36,202 nucleotides of DNA from an uncultured Eubacteriales bacterium (GTDB lineage Bacteria > Bacillota > Clostridia > Oscillospirales > Butyricicoccaceae), in contig CATJIY010000042.1 in the NCBI GenBank assembly GCA_949740695.1, positions 1 through 36,202 on the forward strand, given 5' to 3'. The stretch's first letter is position 1. Each line of letters begins with the position of its first letter. The notes beneath the pieces were generated by a model, which searched no databases, was not told the DNA's origin, and was given only the letters and a program-made list of their open reading frames with translations. Made by a program: the position numbers and the translations under genes. This document shows, piece by piece, positions 13,989 to 21,565 of this stretch.

Positions 13989-14801
13989 TCAAAACGGATC
14001 TTCCGCATGATGATACGGCTTTACTTCCTGCTTCGCCTGCTGCCAAAGAGCAGTCATTTCCTTCTGATTCAGCTGGGAAAGCTTGTCCCCTGCCGCCTGC
14101 TCCATCCAGGCAAACCTGCGCATAAACTTTTGCGCAGCTCGAAATAACGCTTCCTCTGGATCGATTTCTTTTTTGCGAGCCAGAGCAACCGAGGCAAAAA
14201 GCAAATCGCCTAACGTCTCCTCTATGTCGCCCGCCTCCGAAAGACTGGATTGCAACTCCCCTGCTTCCTTCAAAAGCTTGTCCATAACCGCCCGAGCTGA
14301 CTGCCAGTCAACGCCCCAGCGGGCTGCCCGGGACTGAATTTTTTCAGCGTAAGTCAAAGCAGGCAGACATTTTGCCACGTCGTTCATGGCGCTGACACCA
14401 GTTTCCTGTTGTTTTTCCTGGGCTTTCATCAGATCCCAGACCGCCAAAGTCTCCTCCGGCTTTGTAAGCTTTTCCCCGTCAGCAAAAATATGCGGATGAC
14501 GAAAAATCAACTTCTTACAAATGCCGGTGCACACATCCTCCATGGTAAAGGCTCCGGCTTCCTCAGCGATTCGGGTATGAAACACCACTTGAAGCAGCGC
14601 GTCTCCCAATTCTTCGCAGAGGTGACTGTTATCCCGCTGGTCAATGGCCTCGCAAACCTCATAAGCCTCTTCCAGAAAATTCTTCCGGATGGACTGGTGG
14701 GTCTGCGCCGCGTCCCAAGGACATCCCCCAGGCTGACGCAGTAACGCCATAATTTGACGCAGATCTTCGAACCCATAGGCGGTACTGTTTAAATCTATCA
14801 T
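13989..14801 (-). CDS. mazG: Nucleoside triphosphate pyrophosphohydrolase MazG
   Basis: This 270-residue all-alpha enzyme hydrolyses NTPs and dNTPs to the monophosphate and pyrophosphate, cleaning the pool of odd nucleotides. Two MazG domains are visible. The first has GGCPWDAAQTHQSIRKNFLEE and EELGDALLQVVFH with the metal-binding EExxE-type residues. The second is around residues 150-235 (KLLKEAGELQSSL, ETLGDLLFASVALARK). It is equivalent to the C-terminal part of Bacillus YabN but lacks the methylase-like N-terminal domain. It lies 26 bp after the flippase gene. Confidence 0.95.
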   Translation of the reverse strand: MIDLNSTAYGFEDLRQIMALLRQPGGCPWDAAQTHQSIRKNFLEEAYEVCEAIDQRDNSHLCEELGDALLQVVFHTRIAEEAGAFTMEDVCTGICKKLIFRHPHIFADGEKLTKPEETLAVWDLMKAQEKQQETGVSAMNDVAKCLPALTYAEKIQSRAARWGVDWQSARAVMDKLLKEAGELQSSLSEAGDIEETLGDLLFASVALARKKEIDPEEALFRAAQKFMRRFAWMEQAAGDKLSQLNQKEMTALWQQAKQEVKPYHHAEDPF

Positions 14802-14827
14802 ATTTTTATCCCCTTGGCAATGCTAAA

Positions 14828-16417
14828 TTACTGAATTTTTAAGATTTTTACGAGTTTTTCCCCTCTGGGCAGCATCAGCAAGTCCTCTTTAGGCACCGCG
14901 CGGGTAGCCGCCAACATAAAAGCATATAAAACCGCCGCCAACCCTACCGTCAACCCTACAGCCGCCAGCCCATACATTCCACCGCCAGTCAACGCGGGAT
15001 AAAGCAGCCACACAAAAAGCCCCATAACCGCCGCCGAAACAAACGGCCGCAAAAAAGCCCGCCCCAAAGATACTGAAAGCTGGAGCCGCTTCATGTGCCA
15101 CAAATTGAGGCACAAAATCACCAGGTAACAAAGACAAGTGCCCACCGGCGCGCCGGCAATGCCGATCTCTGGAATCCCCACCAGCAGGTAATTGCAACCC
15201 ACCTTGACTGCCGCGCCCAAAACCATAGACCACACCGGCAACCCCACACGTCCCATGGCCTGGAGCACCGGATTGGTCACTGACACCATAGCCGCTAAAA
15301 ATACCGCCGGAGCCAGCAGGCGCAGCAAAGGCGCAGCCAGTTCACAGGCGTCCCCCTGACTTCCAAAAAGCACCCGCAGCACCGGCAGCGGGATGGCCGC
15401 CAAACCTACCGCACAGGGAAATGCTAACAAACCAGTGAGACGAAAGGCACTCTCAGCCAGACTCTGAGCCTTTTCCCGACGGCTAACCGCCAGCGCCCCA
15501 CTGATAGCGGGAATCAGGCTGACCCCAATAGACACCACCAGACTAAGCGGCAGGTTGAACAGTTTCACCGCAAAGCCATAGGCTCCATAAAGATACCCCG
15601 CTGCCGCGTCGGTCATATAACAACCTTCCTGAAGCCGCAGCTTGACCATAAAAGTATCCAGCAGACTGCTCAGACTAAATACCGAGGCCCCCACCGTAAT
15701 GGGAACCGCCAAGCGAAACAGCTCTTTTACCAGCTGGCCTGCCGGCCGGCATCCTCCGCCACGGATTTTATCTCCATTCCGATGTCGAAGAGCATAACCG
15801 ATTACATAAACGGCGCTGAACACCGTTCCCAGCGTAACGCCAGCCACCGCGCCGGCTACCACTACCTCCAGACTGTATCCCCGGTTCATCAGATACCAGG
15901 CCAGACCCAGGCCGAATATCAATTTGCCTAACGCCTCCACAATCTGAGAGACCGCAGTGGGAATCATGTCGGAAAACCCCTGATAATATCCCCTCACCGC
16001 CGATACCACGCAGGTGAAAAAAATCGCAGGCGCGATAGCGATCAACGCATACCGGCAGCTGCTTCCAATCAGCCGGCAAACCGGCTCGGCCAGCAGGCCC
16101 AGTCCCAAAGATAGCGCCGCCCCCAGCAGCACAAAGGAAACGCCAGTAACCCTGGCAATCCGCCGGACCTCGTCCATCCGGCCCTTGGCCCGCGCCTCAG
16201 ACACCAGCTTGGAAACCGCCACCGGCAGCCCCGCCGAAGAAATCACATACAGCGCGGTATACACATAGTATGCGCTAATAAAGATGTCATTTCCATCTGC
16301 GCCATAAAGATTCGCCAGCGGAATGGAAAAAAACGCGCCGATTACCTTGACCAATACGCCCGATCCCATAAGTACCAGCGTTCCGCTAAAAAAACTGCTC
16401 TTGTTTTGTCTGCTCAA
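14828..16417 (-). CDS. SpoVB/MurJ-like polysaccharide flippase (YabM type)
   Basis: This 529-residue protein of the MATE/MVF superfamily has about 14 hydrophobic segments and flips lipid-linked sugars or cell wall precursors across the membrane. The start GTLVLMGSGVLVKVIGAFFSIPLANLYG fits the SpoVB/YabM/Amj-like polysaccharide transporter group. In this cluster it is the counterpart of Bacillus yabM, next to mazG and the S4 gene. It starts at a TTG codon (SRQNKSS) with GGGGGG seven bases before it; no ATG is available. Whether it acts in spore cortex or vegetative wall synthesis cannot be told. Confidence 0.9.
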   Translation of the reverse strand: MSRQNKSSFFSGTLVLMGSGVLVKVIGAFFSIPLANLYGADGNDIFISAYYVYTALYVISSAGLPVAVSKLVSEARAKGRMDEVRRIARVTGVSFVLLGAALSLGLGLLAEPVCRLIGSSCRYALIAIAPAIFFTCVVSAVRGYYQGFSDMIPTAVSQIVEALGKLIFGLGLAWYLMNRGYSLEVVVAGAVAGVTLGTVFSAVYVIGYALRHRNGDKIRGGGCRPAGQLVKELFRLAVPITVGASVFSLSSLLDTFMVKLRLQEGCYMTDAAAGYLYGAYGFAVKLFNLPLSLVVSIGVSLIPAISGALAVSRREKAQSLAESAFRLTGLLAFPCAVGLAAIPLPVLRVLFGSQGDACELAAPLLRLLAPAVFLAAMVSVTNPVLQAMGRVGLPVWSMVLGAAVKVGCNYLLVGIPEIGIAGAPVGTCLCYLVILCLNLWHMKRLQLSVSLGRAFLRPFVSAAVMGLFVWLLYPALTGGGMYGLAAVGLTVGLAAVLYAFMLAATRAVPKEDLLMLPRGEKLVKILKIQ

Positions 16418-16589
16418 ACTGGCGCCCCCCTTTTCAAGTGCCGCATCAGCAGCAGGGGCGCGCCGCGCCTTTCCTACCGATTCCGATGCTGCGGAAGGAC
16501 TGACGAAATCAATCGGCAGATTGGCAAACAGAACTTTTGATCCGCAAAACAGAGGCGGCGGGCCTATTTCATCAGTGCTTCTCTACACT

Positions 16590-17897
16590 TTATGCTCGGA
16601 AGAGCCGGTTCAGCACTCCGCCCAAACGGCTACGGATGCGCTCTATATCCAAGGTGGTATATTCCCCGTTTTCATAGAGCGCCTTTCCCCGAACCATCGT
16701 CAAACAGATGTCTCCCCCCTTTGCGGAATAAGCCAAGGTAGATTCGGGGTGATGTATTGGCAACAATCCAGGCCGGTTGGTATCAATCAGAATCAAGCTA
16801 GCGTCATAGCCAGGGGTCAGCTGACCTAAGCTGGCTTCCCGCCCCTGGGCAAATGCGCCCGCCCGGGTAGCCATCCATAGCGCCTGGTAAGCCGATACTT
16901 GCCGAGGATCGCCAGTGACGCCTTTTTGCAGCAGGGCGGCCAGCTTCATTTCCTCAAACAAATCGTGACTGTTGTTGGAACACACCCCATCAGTACCCAA
17001 GGAAACCCGCAATCCTTTCCCCAGCATACGGGCCACCGGTGCGATTCCTGAGCCAAGCTTTAGATTGCTCACCGGATTATGCGCAACAGTTACCTGCTTT
17101 TCCGCCAATAGATCCATGTCCTCCTCGCTGACCCAGACGCAGTGGGCGGCAGTGGCTCGCGTATCAAACACGCCGTTTTCATACAGCATACGGGCGGGGG
17201 TCTTACCGTATTTCTGAAGGCAATCCTGATGTTCCTTTTGCGTTTCGGAAAGGTGAACGTGCATATTCAACCGGTTTTCTTTGGCAAAACCGGCGAAATC
17301 CCGCCACAGCCGGGGAAAACTGGTATATTCGGCATGGATCGCAGCGTCCAGCAGCAACCGTCCGCTATCGGCCTGATGATACCGGGCCAAAGCCTCCCGG
17401 TTTTGCCGGGTCACGTCGTCAGCATCAAAATCATAGCTTTTCGGATCAAAGCTCATGCCCGCGTTGGAAAAGTTGCCGTACATGCCGCCATCTTCCACCG
17501 CCTGGGCCATCTGGTTCAGATGCATATACATATCGGTAAAAGAGATCGTCCCGGTAGCCAGCATTTCAGCCATGCTCAGCTGAGTTCCCAAATAAATATC
17601 CTCCGGCATGAGCTTGTCCTCAACAGGAAATACATGGTCGTTGAGCCATTCCTGGAGCACATAGTCATCCGCGTAGCCCCGCATCAGAGACATAGCGGCG
17701 TGGGCATGGGTGTTAATCAGACCGGGCATAGCGATCTTTCCTCCGCCCTCTATCGTGCGGGCGGCCATCTCCTGAGGAAGCTCAGTCCCTATGAACACAA
17801 TCTTGCCGTCTTTAACAGCGATGTTCGCCCCTTCCAAAATCTGTCCCTGGTCGTTCATGGTCACAGCGGTGACTTGCCGAATCAACAAATCTAACAT
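16590..17897 (-). CDS. mtaD: 5-methylthioadenosine/S-adenosylhomocysteine deaminase
   Basis: This 435-residue amidohydrolase removes the 6-amino group of MTA, SAH or adenosine. The metal ligands are NTHAHAAMS (His64, His66), the later HVHLSETQKE and HCVWVSEED histidines, and the aspartate in LGTDGVCSNNSHD. NPVSNLKLGSG is also characteristic. The track start at 18062 lies inside pnp; the ATG at 17897 follows AGGAGG and overlaps the pnp stop by seven bases. Paired with purine nucleoside phosphorylase, it forms a salvage route from SAM by-products or adenosine to inosine or S-inosylhomocysteine and on to free bases. Confidence 0.95.
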   Translation of the reverse strand: MLDLLIRQVTAVTMNDQGQILEGANIAVKDGKIVFIGTELPQEMAARTIEGGGKIAMPGLINTHAHAAMSLMRGYADDYVLQEWLNDHVFPVEDKLMPEDIYLGTQLSMAEMLATGTISFTDMYMHLNQMAQAVEDGGMYGNFSNAGMSFDPKSYDFDADDVTRQNREALARYHQADSGRLLLDAAIHAEYTSFPRLWRDFAGFAKENRLNMHVHLSETQKEHQDCLQKYGKTPARMLYENGVFDTRATAAHCVWVSEEDMDLLAEKQVTVAHNPVSNLKLGSGIAPVARMLGKGLRVSLGTDGVCSNNSHDLFEEMKLAALLQKGVTGDPRQVSAYQALWMATRAGAFAQGREASLGQLTPGYDASLILIDTNRPGLLPIHHPESTLAYSAKGGDICLTMVRGKALYENGEYTTLDIERIRSRLGGVLNRLFRA

Positions 17898-18730
17898 CTT
17901 TCCTCCTTTTTCAATTCGGGCAACACCGCCCGAATCAGGGCGGTAAAGTTGTTCTGCGCTTTTTCCGCCGCCACATTGACCTCGGCTCCAGAAAGAGGCT
18001 GATTCAATACGCCGGCGGCCATATTGGTCATCAGCGACAATCCAAGGGTACGCATACCGCAATGATTGGCGGCAGTTGCCTCATAAACGGTAGACATGCC
18101 CGCTGCGTCGCCCCCCCAGACGCGAGCCGCCCGAATCTCCGCCGGTGTTTCAAACTGAGGCCCGGGAAAATAAAAATATACGCCCGACTGCATGGACAAG
18201 CCCAGTTCCCGCCCCTTTTCCAACGCTAATGCCTGAAGGTCGGAGTCATAAACCTGGCTCATATCACAAAACCGCTCCCCAAACTGGGGCAAATTGGGTC
18301 CCCGCAAAGGGGAATCCCCCATCATGCGAATGTGATCGGAAATCACCATCAAATCCCCTACGGAAAATTCTCGGTTAATGGCTCCTGCGGCGTTGGTAAC
18401 CACCAGATATTCTGCGCCCAACAACCGGACCACCCGCAGGGGGTAGACGATATCCTCCGGAGTATGTCCCTCGTAATAATGCAGCCGCCCCTGCATGACC
18501 GCCACCGGCACGCCCCACAGCAGCCCGCACACCAGCCGGCTTTCATGGCCGGGCGCGGTGGCCAAACCAAAGTGCGGAATCTCCCCATAGGGAATAATCC
18601 GGGCTTGCTCTACCTGTTCTCCTAAAAATCCCAGCCCCGATCCTAAAATCAACAGCGCTCTTGGAACCAGCCCTTCCAGGCGGCTCCGGAGATATTGAGC
18701 GCTCTCCTGATAACACGAATATGCCAACAT
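17891..18730 (-). CDS. punA: Purine nucleoside phosphorylase
   Basis: This 279-residue trimeric-type PNP splits inosine or guanosine with phosphate into base plus ribose-1-phosphate. Motifs: phosphate-binding LGSGLG (29-34), VMQGRLHYYEGHTP, TNAAGAIN, and YFYFPGPQFETPAEIRA with the substrate glutamate and GMSTVYEA. AAAGGAG lies ten bases before the start. It overlaps mtaD, forming a two-gene purine salvage operon. A strong intrinsic terminator 70 bp upstream in the same direction (18802-18839) suggests expression by attenuation. Confidence 0.96.
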   Translation of the reverse strand: MLAYSCYQESAQYLRSRLEGLVPRALLILGSGLGFLGEQVEQARIIPYGEIPHFGLATAPGHESRLVCGLLWGVPVAVMQGRLHYYEGHTPEDIVYPLRVVRLLGAEYLVVTNAAGAINREFSVGDLMVISDHIRMMGDSPLRGPNLPQFGERFCDMSQVYDSDLQALALEKGRELGLSMQSGVYFYFPGPQFETPAEIRAARVWGGDAAGMSTVYEATAANHCGMRTLGLSLMTNMAAGVLNQPLSGAEVNVAAEKAQNNFTALIRAVLPELKKEERC

Positions 18731-18971
18731 AGTAGCTTTCTCCTTTCAAATCGAAACGCTTGTCCGCCCCTTGCTTTTTCTCAACCCAGCGGCGGCTTGT
18801 GAAAAAATCCTTGCGGGGCGGCATGCCCGCCCGCGCAAGACTGATTTTAAAAAACGATATCCATCTCTAAAATATTCCGTTCTGCAAAAACCATTGCTGG
18901 CAAAGCATAAAACCACCGGAATCTTTTATGTATTTAAGATTACAGCGGCCAGCGGCAGTTCTTCCGCAAGG
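18731..18971 (-). other. Untranslated leader region of pnp-mtaD
   Basis: No ORF of interest occupies these 240 bases. On the minus strand they contain, in order, an AATCTT/AAGATT hairpin, an AT-rich part that may hold a promoter (TATTTT and GGATAT are candidates, none convincing), the terminator at 18802-18839, and the ribosome binding site. I compared it with purine, 2'-dG, SAM and SAH riboswitch cores as I remember them and saw no match. Confidence 0.5.
18802..18839 (-). terminator. Intrinsic terminator in the pnp-mtaD leader
   Basis: On the minus strand CTTGCG-C-GGGCGG and CCGCCC-CGCAAG pair over 12 bp with one bulged C around a GCATG loop, followed by GATTTTTT. It lies about 72 bp before the pnp start and about 130 bp after the terminator of the preceding gene. 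Its distal arm (CCGCCCC) could alternatively pair with GGGGCGG further downstream (fwd 18764-18770), which would open the stem. Confidence 0.85.
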
Positions 18972-18992
18972 CAAAAAGCCGGGACTACCAGC
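18972..18992 (-). terminator. Terminator of the zinc-ribbon gene
   Basis: On the minus strand GCTGG-TAGTC-CCGGC is followed by TTTTTG, a short stem with one wobble pair and a T-run. It lies 14 bp beyond the zinc-ribbon stop codon. Confidence 0.65.
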
Positions 18993-19005
18993 ACAGCTTT
19001 TGCGT

Positions 19006-19401
19006 CTATTGCAGCTTTTCTCCACATACCCGGCAGTACAAATCGGTTTTTTCACAGATCTTGCCGCACACCGGACATACAATCGTAGCGCTGCGGGCCT
19101 GCGCCTCCTCTTTAATTTGGGCGATTTGTGCGTATTTTCCATCAATTTCCTCTAGCTTGGCCTGTAGTGCGGCCTCATCAGCCTTTGCGCCGGTATGGGT
19201 TAGATAAACCATCCGCCCAATATCCCGCAAAAGCAAATCTATTTCGTTGTTCAAATCCAACACCTGAAAGCCCCGCTTGGTTTTTTCCATCAGCTGGCCT
19301 CCTTTTTGGGCGGCGACGCCAGCAGCCCGCAGAGCGGTATCCATCGCCACGCCGGCGGTAAGGCGGGCTTTTCCCATCAATTCCTTTGTTCGCTCCTCCA
19401 T
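19006..19401 (-). CDS. Zinc-ribbon protein with N-terminal helical region
   Basis: This 131-residue protein of unknown function has a long helical, partly coiled-coil N-terminal region at about 1-95 (MEERTKELMGKARLTAGVAM, LEEIDGKYAQIAQIKEEA). A C-terminal zinc ribbon with two CxxC knuckles follows (CPVCG and CRVCG, about 108-126). Similar small zinc-ribbon proteins are widespread in Clostridia; most are uncharacterised. No membrane segment is seen. It has its own promoter and terminator and is divergent from trmO. The zinc-ribbon assignment is firm; the function is unknown. Confidence 0.85.
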   Translation of the reverse strand: MEERTKELMGKARLTAGVAMDTALRAAGVAAQKGGQLMEKTKRGFQVLDLNNEIDLLLRDIGRMVYLTHTGAKADEAALQAKLEEIDGKYAQIAQIKEEAQARSATIVCPVCGKICEKTDLYCRVCGEKLQ

Positions 19402-19505
19402 GATATATCTCCTCTCTATCCTGTTATGGACGGTTTCGGGCGGTCAATCCGCCTGCCCCAGCATATGCGAATGGGCGGGCGGCGGGTGCTTGACCTGCCG
19501 CTTTT

Positions 19506-19534
19506 ATTTTAGCATAGTTTTCTCCGCCGCGCAA
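19506..19534 (-). promoter_or_regulatory. Promoter of the zinc-ribbon gene
   Basis: On the minus strand TTGCGC (fwd 19529-19534), a 17-bp spacer and TAAAAT (fwd 19506-19511) form a good sigma-A-type promoter about 105 bp before the gene. The leader contains a GGCGG-ATTGA-CCGCC hairpin and other GC-rich repeats. Confidence 0.7.
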
Positions 19535-19554
19535 TCCTTCCTCCTCCTCCGGCC

Positions 19555-19583
19555 TTGCGTTGGGCAGAAAAATCCGTTATAAT
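19555..19583 (+). promoter_or_regulatory. Promoter of trmO
   Basis: TTGCGT (19555-19560), 17 bp and a perfect TATAAT (19578-19583) lie 25 bp before the trmO start, giving a short leader with AAAGGAG in it. Confidence 0.82.
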
Positions 19584-19607
19584 AAAAATGCCCAAAGGAG
19601 AGCCAAC

Positions 19608-20300
19608 ATGAATATTATCGCCCATATTCACACCGATTTCCCCCAAAAATTCGGTATTCCCCGGCAGTCCGGCCTAGTGAACAGTTTGCGGGGAGAAATC
19701 ATTTTTACACCGGAATACCGCAGCCCCGATGCAGTAAAGGGCCTGGAGGGCTATGACTACTTGTGGCTGCTGTGGCAATTTCAGCTGCCGCCCCGGGCTA
19801 ACTGGGCCGCTACCGTCAAGCCGCCCCGGTTAGGGGGTAACACCGCCATGGGTGTATTCGCCACCCGTTCCCCTTTCCGTCCAAATCCCATCGGGTTGTC
19901 CTCAGTGCGGCTGGAACAGGTGTCCCTAACCTCAAAAGGTCCGGTGCTCACTGTCTCAGGAGCAGACTTGCGGGACGGCACCCCCATTTATGATATCAAA
20001 CCCTATCTGCCCTTTACCGACAGCCATCCAGAGGCTCGCTGCGGCTTTGCTGGGGATCGGCAGGATTACGCGCTGGAAGTGGACTTTCCTCCAGCGCTAT
20101 TAAACTTATTGCCAAAAGACCGGCAGCAGGCAGCCCTGGAGCTATTGTCCCAGGATCCCCGCCCCTCTTATCACGATGATCCCCTGCGAAAATACGGCGT
20201 GGCTTTTGCTGGATTTGACCTGCGTTTTACAGTGGAAAAGGGCCGTCTTACCGTCTTTGCAGTGGTTCCGTTGGCGCAAAGTCTTTGGGAGCAACTCTAA
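19608..20300 (+). CDS. trmO: tRNA (N6-threonylcarbamoyladenosine37) methyltransferase TrmO
   Basis: TrmO (YaeB/TsaA) uses SAM to methylate t6A at position 37 of certain tRNAs for ACC/ACU-type threonine codons. The 230-residue protein has the single-sheet beta-barrel TsaA domain in its first 140 residues: FGIPRQSGL, GLEGYDYLWLLWQF, GVFATRSPFRPNPIGLS and GTPIYDIKPYLP. A C-terminal domain follows (DPRPSYHDDPLRKYGV and FDLRF). The track start at 19560 precedes the promoter -10; ATG 19608 with AAAGGAG is used. The next gene follows 26 bp downstream. Confidence 0.95.
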   Translation: MNIIAHIHTDFPQKFGIPRQSGLVNSLRGEIIFTPEYRSPDAVKGLEGYDYLWLLWQFQLPPRANWAATVKPPRLGGNTAMGVFATRSPFRPNPIGLSSVRLEQVSLTSKGPVLTVSGADLRDGTPIYDIKPYLPFTDSHPEARCGFAGDRQDYALEVDFPPALLNLLPKDRQQAALELLSQDPRPSYHDDPLRKYGVAFAGFDLRFTVEKGRLTVFAVVPLAQSLWEQL

Positions 20301-20326
20301 GTGAAAATAAATGAAAGGAATTCTTT

Positions 20327-20692
20327 ATGAAAATCGAACCTTATACACAAAATGGAATTACACTGGCGCTGATTTCCAGCGCTGAATTGGTGATAACCGA
20401 CGTCCAAAGCGCCCTGGATCTGATGATGACCGTCTCTTATCAAACCGGCGCTAACCGAATGGTTTTGGATAAACAAACCATTACCGAGGATTTTTTCATC
20501 CTTAGTCGCGGTCTGGCGGGGGAAATCCTCCAAAAATATCAAAATTATGGAATAAAAGCCGCCATATATGGCGACTTTACTCGCTATACCAGCAAACCCC
20601 TTCACGATTTTCTCTGGGAGTCCAATCGGGGGAAAGATTTCTTTTTCCTTCCAACCCAAGAGGAAGCTATTCAGCAGTTGCTTTCTGTATAA
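20327..20692 (+). CDS. DUF4180 domain protein
   Basis: This 121-residue cytosolic protein matches DUF4180 in length and pattern: ITLALISSAELVITDVQSAL at the start, then LDKQTITEDFFILSRGLAGEILQKYQNY, IKAAIYGDF and SNRGKDFFFL. The fold is probably alpha/beta, related in pattern to STAS-like or SpoIIAA-like proteins, but no activity is known. AAAGGAA lies before the ATG. It probably shares the trmO promoter and ends at the strong terminator at 20747. Confidence 0.85.
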   Translation: MKIEPYTQNGITLALISSAELVITDVQSALDLMMTVSYQTGANRMVLDKQTITEDFFILSRGLAGEILQKYQNYGIKAAIYGDFTRYTSKPLHDFLWESNRGKDFFFLPTQEEAIQQLLSV

Positions 20693-20746
20693 ACGCCCTA
20701 TTCATCATCCACGCGACACCTAAATAGAACGATTTGTAACGATTTT

Positions 20747-20785
20747 GCGGAGTTTCTAAATTGATTTTAGAAGCTCCGCTTTTTT
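20747..20785 (+). terminator. Terminator after the DUF4180 gene
   Basis: GCGGAGTTTCTAAA pairs with TTTAGAAGCTCCGC (one wobble) around a short AT-rich loop and is followed by six T. It ends the trmO-DUF4180 transcript; on the other strand the T-run is only four long, so it may also slow the convergent tetR transcript. Confidence 0.9.
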
Positions 20786-20795
20786 GATAAACTTC

Positions 20796-21335
20796 CTATT
20801 GGGGAAGAAAGGCTATCAATTCTTCCGTTGTGTCCTTCATCCCCCTCCGGAACCAGACCTCTATCCAGCCATACAAAAAGAACCCCACATAGGCAGAAGA
20901 ATAAGCGGCGGCCATTTCCTGCTCTGAATTGAAGCCGCACAAATCCAAAATGACGTCTTTGAGAAGATAAACCAATCCTCTTTTGTTTAGCAAGCTGTAA
21001 AAATCCCGGTTTGCTTCAAAATGCGAAAACACGCTCCGTACGATCTCTTTTACGGGGAGATCCGGGGCTTCTTTGCATTTACCCACCCAATCCTGAGATA
21101 ACTGCTCAATATATGTCTTGATAATATCTTCCTTTTCCTCGTAATTGCGGTAGAAAGATGTCCGCCCCACTCCAGCCATGCCGCACAACTCGCTGATGGA
21201 TATTTCAGTGATAGGCTTTTCCTCCAGTAGCGCCAGCATGGAACTGGTGAGATGCTCCACCACATAAGCGTTACGGCTCTCGTTGCTGAACGGTGAAACA
21301 TTTTTCGTCTTTTGTTCCATTTTTGCTGCCCCCAT
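20796..21335 (-). CDS. TetR-family transcriptional repressor
   Basis: This protein of about 179 residues has a TetR N-terminal helix-turn-helix at about 28-75 (SMLALLEEKPITEISISELC, GMAGVGRTSFYRNYEEKEDI). A helical ligand-binding domain follows, of the kind found with small accessory enzymes. The ORF track uses a TTG at 21341. The ATG at 21335 (11 bases after GAGGAG, with GGGGG also nearby) is chosen, but the TTG at good spacing is possible. It is divergent from a small membrane peptide and an alpha/beta hydrolase, with the perfect palindrome GTTACAATTGTAAC between them, so it very likely represses both directions. The ligand is unknown. Confidence 0.92.
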   Translation of the reverse strand: MGAAKMEQKTKNVSPFSNESRNAYVVEHLTSSMLALLEEKPITEISISELCGMAGVGRTSFYRNYEEKEDIIKTYIEQLSQDWVGKCKEAPDLPVKEIVRSVFSHFEANRDFYSLLNKRGLVYLLKDVILDLCGFNSEQEMAAAYSSAYVGFFLYGWIEVWFRRGMKDTTEELIAFLPQ

Positions 21336-21363
21336 TGACAATTCAACTCCTCGCCGTTACAAT
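21335..21363 (+). promoter_or_regulatory. Promoter of the small peptide-hydrolase operon
   Basis: A perfect TTGACA (21335-21340), 17-bp spacer and TACAAT (21358-21363) form a strong promoter. The -10 box lies inside the operator half-site GTTACAATT, and the palindrome covers the expected start of transcription. Confidence 0.82.
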
Positions 21364-21386
21364 TATATCGCTGTTACAATTGTAAC
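21356..21386. promoter_or_regulatory. Probable TetR operator
   Basis: GTTACAATTGTAAC (21373-21386) is a perfect 14-bp palindrome, and a copy of its left half, GTTACAATT, lies 17 bp upstream (21356-21364). A minus-strand TATAAT (fwd 21362-21367) for the tetR gene sits between them. Binding here would block both the plus promoter at 21335 and the tetR promoter, the standard layout of an autoregulated TetR switch. Confidence 0.8.
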
Positions 21387-21430
21387 AAATCATAACATAC
21401 AGAACTAAGCCTGTCAAGGGGGATGTTGGA

Positions 21431-21565
21431 ATGACACTGACACAAAAACGCCTGCTGATTTTATTGGCAATTATCATGGTTGCCGCTGTTCTGGGGCGGT
21501 TGGCGGTACGAACTGTTCTGAATATGCTACTGGGCGGCGCGTTGTTCGGAGGGAATTTCCTATGA
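21431..21565 (+). CDS. 44-residue membrane peptide upstream of the hydrolase
   Basis: This short ORF is absent from the ORF track. It starts MTLTQKRLLILLAIIMVAAV, has a hydrophobic helix at about 8-21 and a second at about 28-44, and ends GGALFGGNFL. AAGGGGG lies upstream of its ATG, and its stop overlaps the hydrolase start (ATGA). It is the first coding frame after the strong TetR-controlled promoter. No family is recognised. It may be a membrane partner of the hydrolase or a leader that couples its translation. The overlap, ribosome site and composition make it likely to be real. Confidence 0.7.
   Translation: MTLTQKRLLILLAIIMVAAVLGRLAVRTVLNMLLGGALFGGNFL

Noticed and set aside
18731-18971. 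Purine or SAH riboswitch before pnp
   Set aside because: The conserved loop and junction bases of the purine class and the SAH core were looked for and not found; only the terminator is supported.
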